A stretch of 64,000 bases of DNA from Paenibacillus spiritus (GCF_008710135.1 NZ_VYKK01000001.1:62001-126000), one strand, 5' to 3'; shown: positions 51,958 through 60,091, numbered from the stretch's first letter. The notes: generated by a model from the sequence alone, not told the origin. Numbers and translations are program-made.

Positions 51958-52569
51958 TCAGACCATCCGGCTCCGCTTATCCTCCTGGATGTGGCTCCAG
52001 TGACGGTGAATGAAAATACCGATCAGCGCGGCCGCAAAAAGCCCGTAACCCGTCAAATAAAGGCCCCACTGCCCGGGAGGAAGAATCAGCGAAGAAGTGA
52101 GAATGCCGAACAGCCAAATGAAGGATAAATTGCCAAGAATCGTCCCCCAAATAAAAGAACGCGCCCGAATCGGCGAGACGGCGCACATCAGATTAATCAT
52201 ATTATTCGGAATAATCGGAACGGTCCGCAGCAGCACCACGGTCCAGATGCCGTAGCGTTCCAGGTACCGCTGCCACTTGTCGTACCGCTTCAGCCTGCTT
52301 CCCCATCTCCGGTCGAACCAGTGGAACAGATAGCGTCGGCCCAGCGCATAGACGGCAATCCCTCCGGCGCTCGCCGCGGCCAGACTGATCAGCATTCCCC
52401 CGATAATGTCGAAGACGGACACATGCAGCATAATCAGAACGAGCAGCGGTATAATTCCAACCAGACTTTGGAGAAATGCCAGCGGCACCGTGATGTACAG
52501 GATGGCGGGCCCCGTCAGCCCCAGCGCTTGCAGCAGCCCGTCAATCCATGCGTTAATAAGATCAGTCAT
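51958..52569 (-). CDS. TVP38/TMEM64 family membrane protein
   Basis: 203 residues from ATG 52569 (GGGGAGAG 5 bases upstream), a DedA/VTT-domain-type protein with six helices. ISLAAASAGGIAVYALGRRY and LLRTVPIIPNNMINLMCAVSPIRARSFIWGTILG are the VTT signature loops (P-N-N, G-x-x-x-G). It may move lipids across the membrane. Upstream reading (to 52662) overlaps a terminator-like hairpin and was not used. Confidence 0.87.
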   Translation of the reverse strand: MTDLINAWIDGLLQALGLTGPAILYITVPLAFLQSLVGIIPLLVLIMLHVSVFDIIGGMLISLAAASAGGIAVYALGRRYLFHWFDRRWGSRLKRYDKWQRYLERYGIWTVVLLRTVPIIPNNMINLMCAVSPIRARSFIWGTILGNLSFIWLFGILTSSLILPPGQWGLYLTGYGLFAAALIGIFIHRHWSHIQEDKRSRMV

Positions 52570-52605
52570 GGGTTCTCTCCCCTCAGCCAGCCGGTCTGCA
52601 TTCAT

Positions 52606-52630
52606 AAAAACCCCCCGTAAACGGGGGGGG
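52606..52630 (-). terminator. Terminator-like hairpin in the 5' leader of the TVP38 gene
   Basis: CCCCCCGT-AA-ACGGGGGG; on the minus strand TTTTT follows, 36 bases upstream of ATG 52569. It lies in the leader of that gene rather than after a gene, so it may be an attenuator. Confidence 0.6.
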
Positions 52631-52725
52631 CGGCAACCGCAAATCTCCAATCCATTCATCATAGCATATCGCGTTTCAGCAAGTAAAATTCACGGGATTA
52701 TCCGCAGAATGAAGAAGGTGTGTGT

Positions 52726-53304
52726 ATGGGTCAGATGTTTATTTTATACGGACCGTCCGCTTCCGGCAAGACTGAAATTCAGCGCGCGCTGCTGGAAGAC
52801 GGCGATTTGGAGCGCATCATCACGGCGACGAGCCGGCCGCCACGGCCGGGCGAGCGGAACGGCGTACATTACCATTTTATGAACCGCACCGATTTCATCC
52901 GTCTGGCGGAGCAGAATGGCTTTGTTGAGTATACGACCTATAACGGCGAATATTATGGGACCCCGCGCTCAGAGCTGGCTGAACGGGCGGCGGGCCCCAC
53001 GGATGCCGTCGTGATTCTGGAGGCCAACGGCGTCCGTGCTGTCAAAACATTATTCCCGCTCCAAGCGTTCGCGATCTATATCGGGGCCGATCCCGCCAGC
53101 CTGCGGCGGCGGCTGGAAGCGCGCGGCGGCTCTGCCGATGAGACGGCAAGCCGTCTCCGCAAAGCGCTGGAGGAGGAGACCGCCGAGCCTTATCTGCGGG
53201 AGGCCGACGCCGCAGTCTGGAACCGCGACGGCCGCGACCTGGCCGATACGGTCCGGGAGGTGCGTGAGGTGATTGAGGCGACGAGGAGAAAGGCCGGGAG
53301 ATAG
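52726..53304 (+). CDS. Guanylate-kinase-like P-loop protein
   Basis: 192 residues from ATG 52726. The P-loop is LYGPSASGKTEIQRAL, and the guanylate-kinase GMP-binding region is TSRPPRPGERNGVHYHFMNRTDF and GFVEYTTYNGEYYGTP. Compared with Gmk, the TTR(K/R)PR motif appears as TSRPPRPGE. It may be a paralogue rather than the essential Gmk. GAAGAAGGTG precedes it. A strong terminator follows before the gtfA fragment. Confidence 0.82.
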   Translation: MGQMFILYGPSASGKTEIQRALLEDGDLERIITATSRPPRPGERNGVHYHFMNRTDFIRLAEQNGFVEYTTYNGEYYGTPRSELAERAAGPTDAVVILEANGVRAVKTLFPLQAFAIYIGADPASLRRRLEARGGSADETASRLRKALEEETAEPYLREADAAVWNRDGRDLADTVREVREVIEATRRKAGR

Positions 53305-53347
53305 GAATCCCTCCGGGAGAGGTTCCGCCTCTCCGTCTCCCTGATGC

Positions 53348-53384
53348 AACAAGCGGGCTGCCCTTGGAGGACAGCCCGCTTGTT
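53348..53384 (+). terminator. Terminator after guanylate-kinase-like gene (intact copy)
   Basis: AACAAGCGGGCTG/CAGCCCGCTTGTT 13-bp stem; TATGTTTTT follows. At 58564 only the right arm of this terminator is duplicated. Confidence 0.85.
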
Positions 53385-53642
53385 GTATGTTTTTGCCGTT
53401 CTATACTCCCGCCAGCTCCTTCATCTCTCCGGTCGCCTCATCCCGGTACGTCACGGTGAACGTATGGGCGGCCAGATCGGCGCGCAGCACGGCGGCGGCG
53501 TCTCCCTGGCGGCGGACGATCTCCAGCGTTTCCGGCGTCTCACCGCCGGCGATCTCGATTTCACCGCCGAACGCCGGATAGGCGTTGCGGAACCGCATCA
53601 GCGTAAGCAGGCGTTTCAGCACGAGACGCTCGAGATTATCCG
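53364..53642. repeat. Left copy of 279-bp duplication (gtfA 3' end)
   Basis: It matches 58564-58842 with a constant offset of 5,200 bases. Only about three differences were noted by eye (for example T/C at 53637-type positions). It covers the right arm of the terminator and the last 80 codons of gtfA. Confidence 0.9.
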
Positions 53643-53661
53643 GGTCTGGTAACGCTATCAT
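53401..53661 (-). pseudogene. gtfA: Internally deleted copy of sucrose phosphorylase gene
   Basis: An 86-codon frame whose last 80 or so residues (LERLVLKRLLTLMRFRNAYPAF to KELAGV) equal the end of GtfA at 58601-60052. It is joined at 53643 directly to the gtfA promoter region (TCTGGTAACGCTATC...). Compared with the intact copy about 1,233 bp (58843-60075) is missing. The ATG used here lies inside the operator and is not the GtfA start. Not expected to make a working enzyme. Confidence 0.9.
53647..53660. promoter_or_regulatory. LacI-type operator (copy in gtfA remnant)
   Basis: TGGTAACGCTATCA fits the symmetric form TGRTARCGYTAYCA with a central CG, as used by LacI-family regulators. Identical site at 60078-60091. 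Confidence 0.65.
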
Positions 53662-53753
53662 TTTAGCCTTCCGGCAAAAGATATGCCAATCGTTTTTATA
53701 CTGGTCAAAAGCGGACTGTTATATTTTTCCATACCCGGATTAGGATATGATAC

Positions 53754-53781
53754 GGTGAACCATATCATAAGTAGGGGCAAG
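53754..53781. repeat. Direct repeat copy 1 flanking the A+T-rich cassette
   Basis: A 28-bp sequence beginning GGTGAACC and ending GGGGCAAG is 24/28 identical to 56689-56716. It also resembles 60184-60210 near intact gtfA, so it is a decayed operator/leader copy. Confidence 0.6.
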
Positions 53782-53808
53782 TTTTTTATTAAGCAGTATG
53801 CATTGTTA

Positions 53809-53837
53809 ATGACAGGATTTACTACTTGTCCTATACT
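53809..53837 (+). promoter_or_regulatory. Promoter of the two-gene cassette
   Basis: ATGACA (5/6 of -35) and TATACT (-10) with 17-base spacing, 36 bases before the first gene. Confidence 0.55.
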
Positions 53838-53873
53838 AAAAGTATTGACATATATAATATGAGGTGAGCATAA

Positions 53874-55163
53874 ATGCCTTTTTTAATTAGGGATGATATA
53901 AAGTCATATATCAACGCAGGTTTGTTACGCGCATTTGCTAAAAAGCATGAGATTGATTCTCGAGGACTTAAAAACAACCTTATTCGAAATATTGAAATAG
54001 CTGTCGAGGAAGGGAAAATAAGCGAAGATCAATTAAAGATATTTATAAAAGAGCAATTATGGTATGGAAAGAATAAGCATAATTTTTTTATTGAAATTGA
54101 TGAAGAGACCGCTGACAATCTTCAAAGCAAGGAATACTTAGATCAATATCTACAGGATAGAGGCCAAACTGTTTTTAATAATATTGATAGGATTAACCTC
54201 CCAGAAGGAGTAGCCTTGTCGAGGTTTGAATATGAACTCGTTGGTGATGATAATAATAAAATTAAAAAAATATATGTAGGTTATATTGAAAAGAATTTTT
54301 TGCAGAAGTTCGTTGATAAAGAACCAGTCTTTACTCCAGTAAACACCTATGTGTGCTGCGAATTGGATTTAGAAAATAATATGCTTTTATTAAGAATTAG
54401 ATCTCAATCGCAGATTAAGATAGTTGCTGATATAACTGAAAAGTCCATTAATGTAAACTACATAGCTAAGAAGTATATGGAACGCCTCACGACAGACTTC
54501 GGTATTGGATATCTTGATGGGGGTGCTGAAAGAATTAAAAATAAGATGTTTAAAATTGAACGTCAGTTAACCAACTTTATTGAATTGCAATTTCAGCCAC
54601 AAGTTCAAGAATACAATGATATTATTAATGAATTTACAAAGGATATAGCAGAAAAATTAGGATTACCTAGTGATATTCAACCAATAAATTTACGCGATAG
54701 AATAATGGGGCTTCTTGAAAGAGCGCTTATTGTTCAAAACGAATCTGTCATCGAGAGTTATGTAGAAGGTAAGGTTGGTTACGTAAATAAGTTTGATTTT
54801 CGTGATGACAGGGGGGGACGAATCAATGCGCGAACAGAAGAAAAAAGTAAGCCTATTCAAACATCTGACATCTTTTTTGATACTCGCGAAACAATAAACG
54901 AAGTTAGACTTATAGATGCAATTTGGGTGGTATGGTTTAGGGTTATAGAGGACACTTCTGAGTTAGTTTCTATTGAACCAGAAGCTAATGAGGAAGACGG
55001 AGAGGTGGATCTGGAGGAAATAACGACTGAAGAACATGAAAAAGTTATTAAACTAGGAACTCGTATCGCAGCATACAAAGGCTTTTATAAAATTGAGTTT
55101 ACTCATTATGTATTAAAGGAGGACTACGAACATGTTCTTTCCCTCATTGATTCATTTGAGTGA
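53874..55163 (+). CDS. Cassette gene 1: unknown 429-aa protein with SAP-like N-terminus
   Basis: 429 residues, A+T-rich codons quite unlike the surrounding genes. Residues 12-45 (INAGLLRAFAKKHEIDSRGLKNNLIRNIE) match the spacing of a SAP-type DNA/RNA-binding helix pair. The rest is mixed and acidic near the end (EPEANEEDGEVDLEEITTEEHE), without known catalytic motifs that I can see. GAGGTGA lies 6 bases before ATG 53874. Gene 2 starts 32 bases inside its 3' end, so the two products are coupled. Possible recognition subunit of a defence pair; this is inference. Confidence 0.8.
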   Translation: MPFLIRDDIKSYINAGLLRAFAKKHEIDSRGLKNNLIRNIEIAVEEGKISEDQLKIFIKEQLWYGKNKHNFFIEIDEETADNLQSKEYLDQYLQDRGQTVFNNIDRINLPEGVALSRFEYELVGDDNNKIKKIYVGYIEKNFLQKFVDKEPVFTPVNTYVCCELDLENNMLLLRIRSQSQIKIVADITEKSINVNYIAKKYMERLTTDFGIGYLDGGAERIKNKMFKIERQLTNFIELQFQPQVQEYNDIINEFTKDIAEKLGLPSDIQPINLRDRIMGLLERALIVQNESVIESYVEGKVGYVNKFDFRDDRGGRINARTEEKSKPIQTSDIFFDTRETINEVRLIDAIWVVWFRVIEDTSELVSIEPEANEEDGEVDLEEITTEEHEKVIKLGTRIAAYKGFYKIEFTHYVLKEDYEHVLSLIDSFE

Positions 55164-56208
55164 TTTTGGCTTTAGTACTCTGATAATTGGAAAACTTGAT
55201 TATTGGTTAAATAGTTTATCGGGTATGAAGAGAGAGAGAATTAGACCGGCAAGATTCGCTGTAGACATGGGAGTTAGCTACGATGAGGCAAATGAAATGT
55301 TCAGTATTTCTGCAGTTGAGCTTCATATTTTAAGCATAAACTACGAAATATACTGTCCAGATTGTGAAAATGAATTAGTGAAAATAGCAAATTCACTGGA
55401 TTTAATTCCCCAAGTAATTAAGTGTTCAGAATGCCAGTTAGTTTTTAATCCATATGAACATGATGAATTTATACATTTGACTTTTAATCTAATCATGGCA
55501 CCGAATCCAGAAAAACCGATTATTAAAGAATCGATCTCACGCAATGAAGCGTATAAATCGCTAAAACCAAATAAAAAACAACAACCTCGCCTTAATGTAG
55601 CTTCATTTTTAACCACTAAAAGTGGTCAGAAAGAAATAGAAAATCAAATTTTTAAACCTGATTGGTATGCTTTTAACAAAGCCTATGATAGGTTTATCGA
55701 GAGTTTTAAAGAGGGAGTATCAACTGAAGAGAAGGGAAAATCGCTAGAGGAATTAAGCTGTTTAATGCTATCGTTTATAACCTTTTTTCGTGTTGATCCA
55801 ACCGTACATACCCAAACGAACCAAATAGATATAACGGTAACCCTGCGTCCATATTTAAAGTATATTGAGATTCCTATCCTTCAAGTTATAGGTAGGAGAA
55901 TTTTATGTGAGTGCAAGAACGAAGACAATAATGTACCTAGTATTTGGGTTGATAAGCTAGCTGGTGGTCTTCATAAGGTAGATAATTGTAAGGTGGGAAT
56001 TATCTTTTCAAGAGAAAATTTTTCTGGGGATGAATTAAAGCATGCACGAGCTAGTCAAATTGAGTATGCAAGATTAGAGAAATATATTCTAAGTATTACA
56101 AGTCAAGATTTTAAGGCTATTAAGGATAATAAACATAATGTTTTGAATTACTTGGACGATAAATTAGAAGAATTAGAAATGCGTATAACAAGAAGGCATC
56201 TTTCCTGA
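55132..56208 (+). CDS. Cassette gene 2: zinc-ribbon plus PD-(D/E)XK-like nuclease candidate
   Basis: 358 residues, A+T-rich. Residues 34-60 look like a helix-turn-helix (RIRPARFAVDMGVSYDEANEMF). A zinc ribbon follows: Cys75-x2-Cys78 (CPDC) and Cys98-x2-Cys101 (CSEC). The C-terminal third fits the restriction-endonuclease-like fold: KGKSLEELSCLML (E206), then NQIDITV (D233) and RRILCECKNE (E260-x-K262), the Asp...Glu-x-Lys arrangement, as in Mrr-type nucleases. ATG 55132 has AAGGAGG 9 bases upstream inside gene 1. A terminator follows. Nuclease activity is inferred, not shown. Confidence 0.8.
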   Translation: MFFPSLIHLSDFGFSTLIIGKLDYWLNSLSGMKRERIRPARFAVDMGVSYDEANEMFSISAVELHILSINYEIYCPDCENELVKIANSLDLIPQVIKCSECQLVFNPYEHDEFIHLTFNLIMAPNPEKPIIKESISRNEAYKSLKPNKKQQPRLNVASFLTTKSGQKEIENQIFKPDWYAFNKAYDRFIESFKEGVSTEEKGKSLEELSCLMLSFITFFRVDPTVHTQTNQIDITVTLRPYLKYIEIPILQVIGRRILCECKNEDNNVPSIWVDKLAGGLHKVDNCKVGIIFSRENFSGDELKHARASQIEYARLEKYILSITSQDFKAIKDNKHNVLNYLDDKLEELEMRITRRHLS

Positions 56209-56230
56209 TTTGAGAGAGGGCGCCTTCTTT
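56190..56230 (+). terminator. Terminator after the two-gene cassette
   Basis: AGAAGGC (overlapping the end of gene 2) pairs with GCCTTCT, followed by TTT; a long loop separates the arms. Confidence 0.6.
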
Positions 56231-56383
56231 TGGAATTTATTTCAAATGTTTAGCGTACTGAGGTTATTGACATATAAGGGAATTTTTAGGTTAAGGACAG
56301 AGCAAAGAAAATGTCAGAAGATTAGCATATGATTTCCTATTTTTTAAAATTATTTCTAATATTTCCGATACAGCACTTTTTGT

Positions 56384-56491
56384 TCATTTTATTTGTATTC
56401 TGTCGTAGTAATCCCCCGTAAAGCCAATGTAATCAAAGTTTAATTCGATTTCCGAGCGGATGACCGGTTCTTTGGTTTGAAATAACTCACA
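56384..56491 (-). pseudogene. Possible decayed coding fragment
   Basis: Between a TAG (56492-56494) and a TGA (56384-56386) the minus frame reads CELFQTKEPVIRSEIELNFD then YIGFTGDYYDRIQIK, with protein-like composition but no start codon or ribosome site. It could be the tail of a lost gene. Weak evidence. Confidence 0.3.
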
Positions 56492-56688
56492 CTACAATTT
56501 ATTTGGCAATAATATCCCTATACAATCTAAGCATTACATAGCAAAAAAATTGAATTTTACAAGACAAAGTTAGTTTCCATGAAGCCCAATCCGATATGTG
56601 GACAGGGCTTTATTTTGAAGCAGTAAATTCCGTTTACCCCTGGTGAACTTTTTTGTTGTAATTGAACACTTACCGCTTCAGCCATCGA

Positions 56689-56716
56689 GGTGAACCGTAC
56701 CATAAGTAACGGCAAG
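56689..56716. repeat. Direct repeat copy 2 flanking the A+T-rich cassette
   Basis: Second copy of the 28-bp repeat (GGTGAACC...CGGCAAG), four differences from 53754-53781, about 2.9 kb away. The same CTTAAGCAG-like tail follows in both. Confidence 0.6.
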
Positions 56717-56802
56717 CCTTTCCCGGAAGGTGCTTAAGCAGATTAGGCTTTCTAGGTGTGACTTCGCAGATAGCAGGAGATTGTGGCCATTCACGTTCAA
56801 GC

Positions 56803-57396
56803 TCATCCGGTTGCCTGCTCCCAAAAAACACCTAAATTAACCGTTACCACCTCGATAACCTCTTCCACCATCGACTCCAGCGTGCGGTCTTGAACCTCCC
56901 TGCTCCACTGCAGGGCCGATCCGAATATGCCCCAACTGACCACAAGAGCCGTAGCTTCCAGCTTTTCTTGAGGGTCCTTCTGTTTAGGCCCCGATTTTAG
57001 CCATTGGAGCAGGAGACGATACAATTCCTTTTGCATGGCATTCTCCAGCAGCGGTTCAAATTGTTTGTCTCCCGGCGTGAGATACTGTCGAAATCGTACT
57101 AGAAATTGAAACACGGTCTGAACAAGGATATACAGATTGTCCGAATTGAAGGCGGCATCATCCGACAGTCTTTTTTGGAGAATGAGTTGAAACTTCTCTG
57201 TCATCCAATATGCGAGAAAAGCGAATTTGTCTTCAAAATGGGCATAAAAGGTTGCGCGGTTGACGGCCGCTCGATTCGCAATGTCGTGAACAGAAATGGA
57301 ATAGATGTTTCTCTTTTCGTCGAGCAGATCGTTAAAGGCTTGAATAAACAACTGGCGGGTTCTCTTTACACGGGGGTCGCTTGGATTTACCGGCAT
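56803..57396 (-). CDS. TetR/AcrR family regulator
   Basis: 197 residues. The helix-turn-helix is YSISVHDIANRAAVNRATFYAHFEDKFAFLAY (residues 32-63). The C-terminal part (LVQTVFQFLVRFRQYLTPGDKQFEPLLENAM) fits the TetR_C_8/YcdC-type groups. Divergent from the SDR gene, with 185 bp between, the usual arrangement for a regulator of its neighbour. Composition nearer to the chromosome than the two-gene cassette. Confidence 0.88.
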   Translation of the reverse strand: MPVNPSDPRVKRTRQLFIQAFNDLLDEKRNIYSISVHDIANRAAVNRATFYAHFEDKFAFLAYWMTEKFQLILQKRLSDDAAFNSDNLYILVQTVFQFLVRFRQYLTPGDKQFEPLLENAMQKELYRLLLQWLKSGPKQKDPQEKLEATALVVSWGIFGSALQWSREVQDRTLESMVEEVIEVVTVNLGVFWEQATG

Positions 57397-57581
57397 GCTA
57401 CACCACGCTTTCTTCGGGTCTCAAAAATAAACAAAACGGCCATTGTGTCGGGAACGCAACAAAACCGGTCCTTTGCGGATTGTTGACTGGGCACTAACCC
57501 CTTATCTTTTACTTATGCGATATATGGTTACACAAATCCGTATAGTTAGAAACTTTTTACAAAAGAGAAAGGGTGAGTAAC

Positions 57582-58439
57582 ATGATTATCGTTACCGGAG
57601 CGAACGGGAAGTTGGGCAGGGGCGTGGTCGAGCAGTTGCTTAAGCGCATTCCGGCCGAGCGGATTGGTGTCAGTGTTCGCGATGTCAGCCAGGCGCAGGA
57701 TTTAAAGGAGCGCGGCGTACGTGTTCGTCATGGCGATTTCGCCCACACGGAGAGCTTGCTGAATGCTTTTGAAGATGCGTCGCAGGTGCTCCTTGTTTCA
57801 ACCGGTATTTTGGGAGATGATGGGATCCGTCAGCACCAAAATGCGATTGACACAGCAAAGAAATCCGGCGCCGGACGGGTTCTATACACGAGTCATATGG
57901 GCTCTTCTGCGACATCGTATTTTCCGCCTATGGTTCACCATGCAGCGACAGAAGTTTTGCTTAGAGAGTCGAGTATTCGCCACACGTCCCTTCGCAACGG
58001 TTTTTACGCCTCCTCCTTGACTGGATTAATAGGTGAGGCCGTCAAAACGGGCGAGTTAATTGTTCCCGAGGACGGTCCGATTGCCTGGACAACGCACTCG
58101 GATTTGGCCCAAGCTGCTGCAGTGATCTTAACCGAGAAGAACTGGGATGGGCCATCTCCGAATCTAACGGCCTCTGAAGCGATTGATATGGAGGGCGTTG
58201 CGGCGATGATATCGGATATCGTCGGCCGGCCTATCTATCGAAAGGTCGTAACGGACGAAGCTTATCGGGCGTATCTGGCTGCCCAAGATTATTCGGAAGT
58301 GCGCATTGCAATCACCTTGGGTTTATTCCGTGCGAGCCGTAACGGGGACTTTGCGCAAACCAGTAACGCTTTAACTGATCTGATTAGGCGATCTCCGTTG
58401 ACACTAAGAGACTTTTTTAAAGAGTCTTTGCCTCTATAG
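57582..58439 (+). CDS. SDR family NAD(P)-binding oxidoreductase (NmrA/QOR2-like)
   Basis: 285 residues from ATG 57582 (AAGGGTGAG upstream; a GTG nine bases earlier is possible). IIVTGANGKLGRGVVEQLL is the TGxxGxxG dinucleotide fold and DFAHTESLLNAFEDASQVLLVST follows as in atypical SDRs of the NAD(P)H:quinone oxidoreductase 2 group. HTSLRNGFYASSL is a conserved C-terminal contact. Substrate probably quinones or electrophiles. The divergent TetR gene likely regulates it. Confidence 0.88.
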   Translation: MIIVTGANGKLGRGVVEQLLKRIPAERIGVSVRDVSQAQDLKERGVRVRHGDFAHTESLLNAFEDASQVLLVSTGILGDDGIRQHQNAIDTAKKSGAGRVLYTSHMGSSATSYFPPMVHHAATEVLLRESSIRHTSLRNGFYASSLTGLIGEAVKTGELIVPEDGPIAWTTHSDLAQAAAVILTEKNWDGPSPNLTASEAIDMEGVAAMISDIVGRPIYRKVVTDEAYRAYLAAQDYSEVRIAITLGLFRASRNGDFAQTSNALTDLIRRSPLTLRDFFKESLPL

Positions 58440-58502
58440 ACGCGCTGTGAATGCTGTTTCCGCTGTATTCGTGTACAGAAAGGGCCATCCTAGCATTGAT
58501 AT

Positions 58503-58560
58503 GCTCCCCATATAGTATACAGGTGAAATAATAAAAACCTGTTGCTGTATGGGGAGCCTT
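58503..58560 (+). terminator. Nested hairpin after SDR gene
   Basis: GCTCCCCATA (58503-58512)/TATGGGGAGC (58548-58557) encloses ACAGGT/ACCTGT; CTTTCATT follows. It ends 6 bases before the right copy of the 279-bp duplication begins. Confidence 0.65.
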
Positions 58561-58563
58561 TCA

Positions 58564-58842
58564 TTGGAGGACAGCCCGCTTGTTGTATGTTTTTGCCGTT
58601 CTATACTCCCGCCAGCTCCTTCATCTCTCCGGTCGCCTCATCCCGGTACGTCACGGTGAACGTATGGGCGGCCAGATCGGCGCGCAGCACGGCGGCGGCG
58701 TCTCCCTGGCGGCGGACGATCTCCAGCGTTTCCGGCGTTTCACCGCCGGCGATCTCGATTTCACCGCCGAACGCCGGATAGGCGTTGCGGAACCGCATCA
58801 GCGTAAGCAGGCGTTTCAGCACGGGACGCTCGAGATTGTCCG
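58564..58842. repeat. Right copy of 279-bp duplication (gtfA 3' end)
   Basis: Matches 53364-53642. This copy belongs to the intact gtfA, but only the right arm of the original terminator is kept, so gtfA now lacks its complete terminator. Confidence 0.9.
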
Positions 58843-60052
58843 CAACCTCTTCCTTGCTGTAGTAGTGGCGGTTGATGTTCCGTCCGACCTTCGTCTCCTC
58901 CAGCAGCTCGATGTCATTGCGTCCGGCCAGCAGACCGACATAATAGACCTGCGGAATGCCGGGAGCGAAGAACTGGATCGCCCGGGCCAGCACGTAAGCG
59001 TCGTCGTCGTCGCCCAGCGCTGAATAGTACGTGCAGTTCAGCTGGTAAATATCCAGATTGTTGTAAGCTACCGTATTGTACACCTTCTTGACGTTGGCAC
59101 CCTTCGTGAACAACTGGTTCTTCGTCTCTTCAATCTCCTCGTCCGTCAGCAGGTCGCGCACATCCACGACCCCGATTCCGTCATGCGTGTCGAGCGTGGT
59201 GAACTGCTTGCGGGGGCAAATCTCCAGCCAGCGGATCAGCCGGTCGCTGCGGCCGCTGTACAGCGCATGCAGAACGAGCATCGGCAGGGCAAAATCGTAT
59301 ACCCAGTGATCCTTCTCCGCGAGCCGGGTCTGAATCGTATAATGCTCGTGTATCTCCGGCAGCACATCGACGCCGTAAGGCTTCAGAATATCTTTAGCCC
59401 CGTCCAGCATCTCCCAGATATCCGGTTCCACGAAGAAGCAGTTGGTTCCAATTCTCTTGGTGGCATAGGCAAAAGCGTCCAGCCGGATCAGGGACGCCCC
59501 CTTCCCGGCCAGAAACTCCAGATTCTCCCGGACGAACCGCTGTCCCGTCTCTGTATCCAGCCGGAGGTCGATCTGTTCCTCGTCGAAGGTGCACCAGACC
59601 TTCTCCGTCGTTCCGTCCGCGAAGGTCACCTCGATATACGGCGCACGCGGCTTCCGCTTGTAGATGAGATCGACATCCGCCTGCGTCGGCTCCCCGCCCG
59701 GCCAGAAGTCCTTGTATCGGATGAACAGATCTTTGTAGGGGGAACTGTCTTTATGGCGCACGAAGTCCTGGAAGTACGCCGAACTCCGCGAAATATGGTT
59801 AATCATGAAATCGAACATCAGGTAGAAATCCCGGGACAGCTCTTCCACATCGGCCCAGGTACCGAACGGCGCGTCCACTTCCCGATACGTCATCGGGGCA
59901 AATCCGCGGTCGGCCGAGGACGGATAGAACGGAAGCAGATGCACGCCGCCGACGGCTCCCCTGAAATGCGCCCGAAGCAGCTCGCCCGTCTCCTTCAAGT
60001 TCCGGCCCATGCTGTCGGCATAGGTGATGAGCATAATTTCGTTCCGGATCAT
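58601..60052 (-). CDS. gtfA: Sucrose phosphorylase (GH13)
   Basis: 483 residues. Splits sucrose with phosphate into alpha-glucose-1-phosphate and fructose. The catalytic triad falls at Asp192 (IRLDAFAYA, nucleophile), Glu233 (LPEIHEHY, acid/base) and Asp291 (LDTHDGIG), nearly the same numbering as the well-studied bifidobacterial enzyme. DFMINHISRSS and GIPQVYYVGLLAGRND are also typical. AAAGGAG lies 10 bases before ATG 60052. A LacI-type operator sits 26 bases upstream. The lacI-family gene to the right was probably its divergent partner before the methyltransferase gene separated them. Confidence 0.95.
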   Translation of the reverse strand: MIRNEIMLITYADSMGRNLKETGELLRAHFRGAVGGVHLLPFYPSSADRGFAPMTYREVDAPFGTWADVEELSRDFYLMFDFMINHISRSSAYFQDFVRHKDSSPYKDLFIRYKDFWPGGEPTQADVDLIYKRKPRAPYIEVTFADGTTEKVWCTFDEEQIDLRLDTETGQRFVRENLEFLAGKGASLIRLDAFAYATKRIGTNCFFVEPDIWEMLDGAKDILKPYGVDVLPEIHEHYTIQTRLAEKDHWVYDFALPMLVLHALYSGRSDRLIRWLEICPRKQFTTLDTHDGIGVVDVRDLLTDEEIEETKNQLFTKGANVKKVYNTVAYNNLDIYQLNCTYYSALGDDDDAYVLARAIQFFAPGIPQVYYVGLLAGRNDIELLEETKVGRNINRHYYSKEEVADNLERPVLKRLLTLMRFRNAYPAFGGEIEIAGGETPETLEIVRRQGDAAAVLRADLAAHTFTVTYRDEATGEMKELAGV

Positions 60053-60077
60053 GTCCGATTCACTCCTTTGCGTCGTC

Positions 60078-60091
60078 TGGTAACGCTATCA
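60078..60091. promoter_or_regulatory. LacI-type operator upstream of gtfA
   Basis: TGGTAACGCTATCA, a CG-centred near-palindrome in front of gtfA, identical to the copy at 53647. Confidence 0.7.

Larger units (their letters stand above)
56209..56802. other. 594-bp A+T-rich gap between cassette and TetR gene
   Basis: No complete gene. It holds a possible broken coding fragment (56384-56491), an AAGCCC/GGGCTT inverted repeat near 56581-56610, and the second 28-bp direct repeat (56689-56716). Base composition changes from A+T-rich to chromosome-like near 56680. Confidence 0.6.

Noticed and set aside
53853..53858. Perfect TATAAT as -10 of the two-gene cassette
   Set aside because: It would start transcription inside the ribosome site of gene 1; the TATACT at 53832 is better placed.
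53364..58842. Integrative element with att sites formed by the 279-bp repeats
   Set aside because: No integrase or recombinase gene between the repeats, the repeat is far longer than an att core, and the left copy carries a gtfA promoter remnant, which fits duplication plus deletion better.
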